17,147 nucleotides of DNA from an uncultured Lachnospiraceae bacterium (GTDB lineage: Bacteria; Bacillota; Clostridia; Lachnospirales; Lachnospiraceae). The position numbers and the translations under genes were made by a program. The stretch lies in the NCBI GenBank assembly GCA_910586615.1, contig CAJUJP010000063.1, positions 1 through 17,147 of the forward strand, written 5' to 3'. Positions 1-6,244 of this stretch are shown here, in pieces. The notes beneath the pieces are model-generated. The model did no database searches. It was not told the origin of the DNA and saw only the letters and a list, made by a program, of their open reading frames with translations. Every line of letters starts with the position of its first letter. The stretch's first letter is position 1.

Positions 1-37
1 TTTTTCAATCAATCCCCTTTTCATTTTCAAAGTTAAC

Positions 38-658
38 TTAATGACATTGGTTCAGATATTCATAGCCGGGTTCCCGGAAATCTTCTATGGAAAGAACCGT
101 TTCACCGTTCATATCTGCAAAGTTGATGCGAATATTAAGGTTGTCATTTTTGGCGGAAAAAGAAATCAAGCCTGTCTGAGCCAAATCATTCAGATATAAG
201 AACCTGTCTTTTCTGTTCTTTACCGTGACCCGCGCGGTCTTATATATTTCCCGGATCGTAGTGTTCACCCATCCGTGATTGTCTGTCGAGAGGGTGTTAT
301 AGAACTTGGCGTAGCACAGCATTGTGAAAAGGAGCTGCTGATATTTTAATGATCGGACTTCGGTAATTTGCTCCAGTTCGGATCTGGCAATGCCAATGGA
401 CTGAATTTCCCGTAGAGAGTACTGACCGGCTTTACGGGAAATATCTTCGATCAGTGATTCCCATAAAACGGGATTATAGTTATGATAGTGTTTCAGCATA
501 AACTCGTTCAGTCTGGAAAAGGTCTGGTTCTTATTCAGATGTTGTTTCTGCCTGTAGTATTTTCCCAGAAGAAAGAGGGTGGAGGTCGGTTTGCTTCCCA
601 CTTCTCCCGTTTCAAGAATATATTCAGCCTGTTTTGTTTCATTTAATATAACAGCCAT
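38..658 (-). CDS. Hypothetical protein, operon partner of the single-chain polymerase
   Basis: 206 residues, function not recognised. The ATG at 658 has GGAG nine bases upstream and lies 25 bases after the stop of the polymerase-like gene, so the two are almost certainly co-transcribed. There is no signal peptide or membrane segment; the protein looks soluble and mostly helical. Residues ~125-190 (from HGWVNTTIREIYKTAR, then KDRFLYLNDLAQTGLISF and a beta-hairpin-like NLNIRINF) read like a winged-helix DNA-binding fold of the kind seen in phage or plasmid replication proteins; this is inference from pattern, not a family assignment. The context suggests an accessory factor for the polymerase, for example template recognition. 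After its stop (positions 1-37) the minus strand shows AAAGGGGATT, which could be the ribosome binding site of a further gene outside the window, so the operon may continue. Existence of the gene is well supported, its role is not. Confidence 0.8.
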   Translation of the reverse strand: MAVILNETKQAEYILETGEVGSKPTSTLFLLGKYYRQKQHLNKNQTFSRLNEFMLKHYHNYNPVLWESLIEDISRKAGQYSLREIQSIGIARSELEQITEVRSLKYQQLLFTMLCYAKFYNTLSTDNHGWVNTTIREIYKTARVTVKNRKDRFLYLNDLAQTGLISFSAKNDNLNIRINFADMNGETVLSIEDFREPGYEYLNQCH

Positions 659-683
659 TTTGTCTGTCTCCTTTTTTCATGGA

Positions 684-3461
684 TCAGTGTTCATCCGTGT
701 ATGTGTCTGCAACCGCTTCAGGATCTGTGAAAGTCTTGATTTTCACGGTCTGCATACGAAAATGAAGGCCGCCAAATTCGATATCGCCATTTTCATCTGC
801 CGCAGGATATGAAATCAAATAGTTATTTTTCTTTAATAAATTTTGGATCATAACGTCTCCGCACATATCCCATGCAAATTGTTTTGTCGAATTTGAATTG
901 GCATAGCACAGATCTAATACAATATTGCAAAGAATATCTTCGTTCGGGCACTGTGCCAGACACTGTCTTTTGAATTCCTCTTTGAAAAGGTATTTCTGCA
1001 TCCGGTGTTCTTCCGGTTTGATCCGTTCTGACCTTGCAAACTGCTTATATGCGGAAGCTTCGTGTCTGTACCGGTCATAGATCTTTTTGATCTGTGTATA
1101 CAGATATTTTGAATATTCAGCATTACTTTTTAAGATAGAATAATCAAAGGTAACAGATTCATCATAATTTATTTGATCAAAAATTTTTTCGATTTTCCAA
1201 CAGATTTTATTGATTGTGCAGGGGGCAGTTCCCAGAGGTATATTTTCACGAAAATAAGTGATAAAGGTATCCTCTTCGGCGGTTCGATTCTTTTTTTCAA
1301 GCAGTTCATCAAGACTGACTCGAAACCGTAGAATGCACTTTTCATTGTTTTTTTTCAGATATTCGCTCATTTTTGCTTTTTCGGAAGGGTAAATATACTG
1401 CATAAAATAAGGTTTTTTATCAGCAAGGATTTTTCTGTCCAGCCAATTCTGTTTTTTGGCAGAAGAATCACAGTCATCCTTGAGTTTGTTCGAAATTCGG
1501 CGATACCATTGCTCCGGCATAGCTTTTGCTTCGATGCCTTTTGCTTTGTCGATCTGATTCTGCTGGTAGAGCTGCCCGCATTTAATACGATAATCCAACA
1601 TTCTGTACTCACGGCTGTTTTTCTCATATCTGGCCTGAACTTCAAACATGGATGTGATCCTGTTCGTTATTCCGCCCACTGCATTGCCGAAGCATTCGAT
1701 ATTGGAGCGCATGATATCATCTTCCGTAGGAATACATTTTGGTACTTTGTGCTGCACACATGCAATGGCAGGCAGCCGGACGGTACTGTTTACCAGCAAA
1801 GGAAAGGATGTATTGAGAACGCAGTCACCGTCTTTATCGAATCCGTTCATGGCATCCGCACAGGTATCCCAGCTGTTAAAGATTGTCGGAGTGGTCATAT
1901 ATTTGTAAAATTCATCCATTTCTTCACTGTGTGTAACCGTCAGTAAACGGATGTTATTATGAGAAGTCATCGGGGCGCGGAAGCTTACGATTTTATCAAT
2001 GCCTTGATCAATCCAGTATTTTGAATAAACCTGACCTTTTTTTAGCAGACCGGTCACTTCAAGGTCAAACATTGACTGACAGAGAGAGTAAGGGTCGCCG
2101 GAAACAAAGGAGTAATTGGCGGGAACGTTTAATACGCCGACTTTGGCATCGTCGATCCGTTTTCTGATCATAGTGCGAATTTGCTTTTTTACAAAAGGGT
2201 CGTTTCTCATTGCAGGCTCGATCATTAGGGCAGTGGCAAAGGAACTGTCCGGACAATGGATATTTTTTTCATTTAATCCCGTACCCTTCGCATAGAGAAT
2301 TGTTTTCCGGTAATCGTCGGAAAGAATCTCTTTGATCTGGGTGACGGTGGGAGCGATCAGTTCATCGATCTGTTCATCCGTGAAATCATAGCATTGTAAA
2401 AACTGATAGTTCATTGTTCTGACATGTTCCAATGTTTCCACCGATGATTTTGTGATGGAAAATGTATAGTGATTTTTTTCACAGTGTTTTAGATACTCCT
2501 CTATGGAAGAGTAGGAATCCCATAATTTCAACATGGACTCGGTCAAAATCAGTTCCACATTTTCAACAGCATAGGTATGTCCCCATACATCGGTGATCCT
2601 GTCGATATGATGATTCCGCGCGAAGTTTCGGAAATCAACGGGAAATACGGAGCCTTTGCAGAAAGCGTTTCTGATTACGCAGGCGGGCAGAATGTAATCG
2701 GCACCTGTTTCCCGTGCCCATCGTTCCATGAGCGGTGGAATTGCAAGACCGTAGCCGTCACTGTCATTTAATGTGATTTCTTTATCTTTGATATACTTCA
2801 TGGCAGGCTGGTCTGAGCCGGTATCGTCCAGTTCGATGATATCGGATTTAAAACGGGTTTTGCAGTCGTGAACCACAACGATCCCTTCCGGCAGAGAGAC
2901 GGGAGTCGAGGAACTGCATATCAGAGAGTAATATGCCTCCAGTTTCGCAGGCGTAAACTCTTTGGCCGGATTTCGTCCGTTATCCATCCTGCATTTTAAT
3001 TCGGGCAGTAACTTTTCATTTACGAAGACAATGGTGTTATTTTTTATGCCGCCGGTAGTTCCCAGAAGTCGTCTGTAAGTGATGCCGTTTATAACAAACC
3101 CGCTTTGATAAATTTTCAGATAGTCCTTTGTCTGGTCGATTACTACACAGACATAATCTTTTTTGAACTGATAACGGTCGAGTTCTGCATACAGTTTTTT
3201 GATTTTGGGCCGGGAGATAGACAGATTTTTTTCGGTTTTTAATTTTCTGATCTGTGCTTTGATGCTGTCAATGTAAATCTCAGGAGTTTTGATCCCGTTT
3301 AATTCATCAATGAATCTCATCAGCTGGCTTTCATTCAGGGAAATCAGTTCCCTGTTTTCCCGCGCCTGATCTATAGTTAAGGTCAGATTCCATTTCGCTC
3401 TGCGGAGACGGGAAGTATGTATTTTGTATACGAATCTCTGTGATGTCAGGTGACTGCTCAA
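684..3461 (-). CDS. Single-chain double-psi beta-barrel RNA polymerase-like protein (YonO/QDE-1-type superfamily)
   Basis: Predicted template-dependent RNA polymerase on one chain, 925 aa from a TTG at 3461 (GGAGGT at 3470-3475, eight-base spacing). An in-frame ATG at 3557 would add 32 residues, but it has no clear RBS and overlaps the predicted -10 box. Two catalytic blocks are visible. Residues ~235-276 hold DG-x-G (235-238), an Arg (264) in VIRNAFCKGSVFPVDF and the KG pair at 269-270, matching in order the first barrel of eukaryotic RNA-dependent RNA polymerases (DG-x-G...R...KG). Residues ~488-546 hold VSFRAPMTSHNNI (R-A-P as in beta' vllnRAPtlH) and, after NSWD, the metal-binding D542-K-D544-G-D546 (beta' NADFDGD). 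A conserved-looking VGGITNRITSMFE follows at ~595-607. Known relatives include YonO of phage SPbeta (DNA-dependent) and fungal QDE-1. Template, product and biological role here are unknown. No phage structural gene is visible nearby. Confidence 0.85.
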   Translation of the reverse strand: MSSHLTSQRFVYKIHTSRLRRAKWNLTLTIDQARENRELISLNESQLMRFIDELNGIKTPEIYIDSIKAQIRKLKTEKNLSISRPKIKKLYAELDRYQFKKDYVCVVIDQTKDYLKIYQSGFVINGITYRRLLGTTGGIKNNTIVFVNEKLLPELKCRMDNGRNPAKEFTPAKLEAYYSLICSSSTPVSLPEGIVVVHDCKTRFKSDIIELDDTGSDQPAMKYIKDKEITLNDSDGYGLAIPPLMERWARETGADYILPACVIRNAFCKGSVFPVDFRNFARNHHIDRITDVWGHTYAVENVELILTESMLKLWDSYSSIEEYLKHCEKNHYTFSITKSSVETLEHVRTMNYQFLQCYDFTDEQIDELIAPTVTQIKEILSDDYRKTILYAKGTGLNEKNIHCPDSSFATALMIEPAMRNDPFVKKQIRTMIRKRIDDAKVGVLNVPANYSFVSGDPYSLCQSMFDLEVTGLLKKGQVYSKYWIDQGIDKIVSFRAPMTSHNNIRLLTVTHSEEMDEFYKYMTTPTIFNSWDTCADAMNGFDKDGDCVLNTSFPLLVNSTVRLPAIACVQHKVPKCIPTEDDIMRSNIECFGNAVGGITNRITSMFEVQARYEKNSREYRMLDYRIKCGQLYQQNQIDKAKGIEAKAMPEQWYRRISNKLKDDCDSSAKKQNWLDRKILADKKPYFMQYIYPSEKAKMSEYLKKNNEKCILRFRVSLDELLEKKNRTAEEDTFITYFRENIPLGTAPCTINKICWKIEKIFDQINYDESVTFDYSILKSNAEYSKYLYTQIKKIYDRYRHEASAYKQFARSERIKPEEHRMQKYLFKEEFKRQCLAQCPNEDILCNIVLDLCYANSNSTKQFAWDMCGDVMIQNLLKKNNYLISYPAADENGDIEFGGLHFRMQTVKIKTFTDPEAVADTYTDEH

Positions 3462-3552
3462 TTTTAGGTACCTCCATATGCTTTTTCTAGTTTTTCTGTG
3501 GATAATAATCAAAGTGCGTTTTTTTGTACTGATTATTATTTCTACATTTGCT

Positions 3553-3581
3553 ATCACATTTTTTTATGATTCAGGTGTCAA
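3553..3581 (-). promoter_or_regulatory. Predicted sigma-A promoter of the polymerase operon
   Basis: Read on the minus strand: TTGACA (plus-strand 3576-3581), a 17-base spacer and TGTGAT (3553-3558, four of six matches to TATAAT). It lies about 90 bases upstream of the TTG start at 3461 and overlaps the upstream in-frame ATG at 3557, which argues that the longer reading frame is not the one translated. The -35 box is perfect, the -10 box mediocre. Confidence 0.5.
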
Positions 3582-3657
3582 AAGGTGTTTGTGACAGGTG
3601 GGGAGGGAAGTGTAAGTAACGGGCACAGATGTTCAATGTCGTAATCCATACGAATAG

Positions 3658-3671
3658 CAAACAAATGTTCG
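3658..3671. promoter_or_regulatory. Probable LexA box (upstream, one mismatch)
   Basis: CAAACAAATGTTCG fits the Gram-positive LexA operator CGAAC-N4-GTTCG with one changed base in the left half. It sits just upstream of the -35 box of the divergent promoter and 32 bases (start to start) before a second, better box, a spacing consistent with paired LexA dimers on one face of the helix. Confidence 0.6.
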
Positions 3672-3679
3672 AAACAATA

Positions 3680-3708
3680 TTGACAAACAAGAACTTATGT
3701 TCTATACT
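3680..3708 (+). promoter_or_regulatory. Consensus sigma-A promoter with a LexA box in its spacer
   Basis: TTGACA (3680-3685), exactly 17 bases, TATACT (3703-3708). The spacer and -10 edge contain AGAACTTATGTTCT (3690-3703), a perfect GAAC-N4-GTTC palindrome. A repressor bound here would occlude RNA polymerase, the usual arrangement for SOS genes. It should drive the short ORF at 3801 and the DUF262 gene at 3978, implying induction by DNA damage. The sequence match is direct; control by LexA is inference from established operator consensus. Confidence 0.8.
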
Positions 3709-3800
3709 TGTTTTTACCCGCTGCAGGGAACAGATAAAGGGGAAGCGGAAAAAAGAGAACAGACAGAAACATTATTACTATGCAGATGAGGGAATCGGTA

Positions 3801-3956
3801 ATGGAACAGAGTGTGGATACATTTTATGCGGATCATGCAGGAAAACTTCATATGACAGTGGATAAAATGTTACTGAAATCCGGCAGGTTATTACACGGAA
3901 AAGGTGCCGGAATGAACATTCACAATATGGATTTGAGATGCTGCAGAAGGAAATGA
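3801..3956 (+). pseudogene. Short ORF, possible truncated remnant of a sigma-factor-like gene
   Basis: 51 codons from ATG 3801, with GAGGG (3788-3792) eight bases upstream, ending at TGA 3954-3956, 21 bases before the DUF262 start and in the same frame. The first ~25 residues (MEQSVDTFYADHAGKLHMTV onward) look like an ordinary folded N-terminus. After KMLLKSG the sequence turns into an unconvincing Cys/Arg-rich tail. In a different frame the last ~70 bases read NEHSQYGFEMLQKEMILDG, so an internal deletion or frameshift may have fused the two ends of a longer gene. From general familiarity, an N-terminus of this type belongs to small sigma-70-like proteins found in front of DUF262 genes in Lachnospiraceae; I cannot verify that here. 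It may also be a genuine small protein or leader peptide under the SOS promoter. Confidence 0.4.
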
Positions 3957-3977
3957 TATTGGATGGGAGGGATTGTA

Positions 3978-5360
3978 ATGGCAAGGCCACGTAAACAGAC
4001 ATATACATTAGAGATGTACCTGAAAAAGAACAGGAAAGGTGACATTGACAATAATGCAGATGTGCAGAGAAATTTTGTATGGAATAATGAACAGATCAAC
4101 GAATTGATTGTCACCGTACTCACAGACGATTATATGCCTCCTATCATTCTCGGAGAAGAGGAGAATTCAAAGCTTCATATTGTAGACGGCGGATGCAGAA
4201 CAGCAGCTTTAAGAAAATTCAGGGAAATGAACTATAAGATAACTTCTTCCATAGAGAATTCGCTGATTCCTTATAAGAAAAAGGTGAAGGACAGAAAAGG
4301 AAACATTACTTATAAGGACGATGTATTTGACATAAAGAATAAAACCTTTGACAAGCTGCCGGAAGAATTAAGGGAAAAATTCGATGAGTACCAGATTGAA
4401 ACGGTTATTCACGAATGCTGCGACTATACCAAAGTCTCAAGATACATTAAGCGGTATAATAATCATGTTGCCATGAATACGGATCAAAGAGCATTTACAT
4501 ACATCGATAAATACGCAAACCGCATCCGTAGAATACTGGACAGTCGGTTTTTTGCAGAATGCAGCAGCTATTCCGAGAATGATAAGACAAAGGGAGTTGT
4601 GGAGAGAGTTATTGTTGAGACGATGATGTGCATGTATCATTTTGACAATTGGAAAACACAGCCCAAAGCAGCCTGTAAATATCTTAATCATAATGCGACA
4701 GAGCAGGAATTTGATGTTTTAGCCGATAATCTGCACAGGCTGGAGAAGGTTATAACAGACGATATCAAAGATATATTTAACAAAAAGGATTCCTTTATTT
4801 TTCTGACATTGTTTGACAGATTTTTAAAGTTTGACGTTCAGGATGATCAGTTTGCCGGCTTTTTAAGAGAATTTAAAAGCAGTTACAGAGCGGTCAGAAG
4901 AAATGAAAAAGGATTGCTGTTTGATGAAATCAATAAAGAACTGAGTACGAAAGACAAACAGGTGATTGCAGATAAACTTGCTATGCTGGAGGGGCTGCTG
5001 GGAGAGTTTCTGCATTTTGACGGGACGGAAGCATCCCGGCAGGAAATCAATATTCTTGCCTTTGTAAGAGAGCATGTCGATTTGAAGGTAAGCAGTGAGG
5101 ATATCCGGGATTATCAGGAAGATTTTGAGGTTCTGACACTCTATGTAGATAATAGGAGCCGCCTGTTAGAGCCGGAAAACAGGCTGTCACTTTTGGCAGT
5201 CATAGCCTATGGATATAAGAATGAAATCAGGATAGACGACTGGTTTGTGGATTATTTCAAAAAGAATAGGCAGTACCGGAAGAATCAGAAACAAAATTAC
5301 GTTCAGATGGTGAATTCACTGAAAAAATATATTTCTGGTAAAGACAGAAGGAGTGCATGA
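3978..5360 (+). CDS. DUF262-family (ParB/GmrS-like) protein, SOS-promoter controlled
   Basis: 460 aa from ATG 3978, chosen because GGGAGG (3965-3970) lies seven bases upstream; the in-frame ATG at 3963 lacks a site. The N-terminal ~80 residues follow the DUF262 pattern: QRNFVW (Q30, R31, W35), a LI-x-TVL helix, PPIILGEE, then HIVDGGCRTAAL (D70-R74), corresponding to the family's DG-Q-QR motif but with G-C in place of Q-Q. DUF262 proteins share a ParB/sulfiredoxin-like fold and include the NTPase half of GmrSD modification-dependent restriction enzymes. Here there is no HNH (DUF1524) nuclease domain: residues ~190-460 look like a long helical region, e.g. DDIKDIFNKKDSFIFLTLFD. It is thus a stand-alone DUF262 protein whose activity is open. 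The promoter with LexA boxes upstream suggests a role after DNA damage, in defence or in mobile-element control. Cytoplasmic, no membrane segment. Confidence 0.8.
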   Translation: MARPRKQTYTLEMYLKKNRKGDIDNNADVQRNFVWNNEQINELIVTVLTDDYMPPIILGEEENSKLHIVDGGCRTAALRKFREMNYKITSSIENSLIPYKKKVKDRKGNITYKDDVFDIKNKTFDKLPEELREKFDEYQIETVIHECCDYTKVSRYIKRYNNHVAMNTDQRAFTYIDKYANRIRRILDSRFFAECSSYSENDKTKGVVERVIVETMMCMYHFDNWKTQPKAACKYLNHNATEQEFDVLADNLHRLEKVITDDIKDIFNKKDSFIFLTLFDRFLKFDVQDDQFAGFLREFKSSYRAVRRNEKGLLFDEINKELSTKDKQVIADKLAMLEGLLGEFLHFDGTEASRQEINILAFVREHVDLKVSSEDIRDYQEDFEVLTLYVDNRSRLLEPENRLSLLAVIAYGYKNEIRIDDWFVDYFKKNRQYRKNQKQNYVQMVNSLKKYISGKDRRSA

Positions 5361-5455
5361 CGCAGTACGGGAAGCCTCCTTGTGGACAGAATTTTATTAT
5401 AATGCATATTTGGGTAATTTACATATTTTATTTACACATTTTATGTTTGAATAGA

Positions 5456-5484
5456 TTGCTATAATGCCGGTATAGTAGTATAAT
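5456..5484 (+). promoter_or_regulatory. Predicted promoter upstream of the membrane protein / chemoreceptor pair
   Basis: TTGCTA (5456-5461), 17 bases, TATAAT (5479-5484). The -10 is perfect, the -35 matches four of six. It would give a leader of about 110 bases before the start at 5602. That leader contains an exact 8-base inverted repeat, CTATTTTA (5505-5512) and TAAAATAG (5537-5544), with a 24-base loop and no T-run, of unknown purpose. Confidence 0.5.
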
Positions 5485-5601
5485 TCTAAATATCTGTCTT
5501 GTCACTATTTTATGGAAGAGACGTATAAACCACCTGTAAAATAGCGGCATAAAATGATATAAGGGTCAAACATAAACATGTGGGAGTAATCAGGGAGTAA
5601 T

Positions 5602-6162
5602 ATGGATAAGAAAGAAGAGGAATTGGTTGTCGGCGGCTATCGGTTCGGAACGGTGGCAGATGCGGAGGCGGCGCGCACGGAAGGGAAGAAGATCGCGAAT
5701 CTGGAAGAACATCTTGATTACCGTAAGCCGCAGAACGTACTGCTGGTTTATAACAAGGCAATCGACAACCGCGTGTTTTTGACACCGGTAGGACTGACCT
5801 ATCTGCAGAAGATGCAGGAACAGATGGCGAAGTGGGGCGTGCCGCGGGAGAAGATCAGGCCGATTCCGCTTTATGCCACATTCAGCAATAAAACCGAAAA
5901 TAACAGTTCGGTCAGACGCAGCATAGCAGCCAGAAGTCCGAAGGTAGAATTTAAAGGGCGGTTTATCACATCGGTATGTATCAATATTCTGATGGCAGCG
6001 GCATTGGCAGCGGTAATTTATTTGTCCATGCGGAGCGATACACCGACGATCGTCAATTACAGGACGGCAGTAGTCAATGAATTTTCTCAGTGGGAACAGG
6101 AACTGACAGAGAGAGAAAATGCCGTGCGTGAGGCGGAGAGAGCGTTGAACAGCACGCCATAG
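5602..6162 (+). CDS. Hypothetical protein with one C-terminal-half membrane helix
   Basis: 186 aa, start ATG 5602 with AGGGAG at 5592-5597. The function is not recognised. Residues 1-~100 form a soluble, charged domain (begins MDKKEEELVVGGYRFGT; later LLVYNKAIDNRVFLTPVGLTYL and IRPIPLYATF). A basic linker with SSVRRSIAARSP follows at ~102-112. There is one predicted transmembrane helix at ~121-143 (FITSVCINILMAAALAAVIY) and a short acidic, heptad-like tail (residues ~157-182, WEQELTERENAVREAERAL), probably a coiled coil outside the membrane. There is no signal peptide, so the N-terminal domain is probably cytoplasmic and the tail outside. It precedes the chemoreceptor gene by 82 bases on the same strand, and the two could be co-transcribed; whether they work together is unknown. 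Confidence 0.75.
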   Translation: MDKKEEELVVGGYRFGTVADAEAARTEGKKIANLEEHLDYRKPQNVLLVYNKAIDNRVFLTPVGLTYLQKMQEQMAKWGVPREKIRPIPLYATFSNKTENNSSVRRSIAARSPKVEFKGRFITSVCINILMAAALAAVIYLSMRSDTPTIVNYRTAVVNEFSQWEQELTERENAVREAERALNSTP

Positions 6163-6244
6163 AATATTTTTAGAAAGTTTGTACAAATCCCGGACGGAGA
6201 TTTTGTATTAACAGACATAATAAAAAACAGGGGAGAGATACAAA

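Noticed and set aside
1509..1946. 145-codon plus-strand ORF opposite the polymerase gene
   Set aside because: Antisense shadow of a strongly supported gene, without RBS or recognisable motifs.
3462..3557. 32-residue N-terminal extension of the polymerase from ATG 3557
   Set aside because: No clear ribosome site, the ATG overlaps the predicted -10 box, and TTG 3461 has an ideal GGAGGT at eight bases.
3629..3865. 78-codon plus-strand ORF over the SOS promoter
   Set aside because: It begins upstream of the promoter's -35 and runs through the LexA boxes; no RBS and no protein-like composition. The 3801 ORF in another frame is better supported.
5505..5544. c-di-GMP or other riboswitch in the leader before 5602
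   Set aside because: Only a simple 8-base inverted repeat is visible; none of the conserved aptamer core sequences could be found.
5526..5552. Sigma-D (flagellar/chemotaxis) promoter before the membrane protein and chemoreceptor
   Set aside because: TAAA with 15 bases to CGGCATAA matches only half of the GCCGATAA box; too weak to call.
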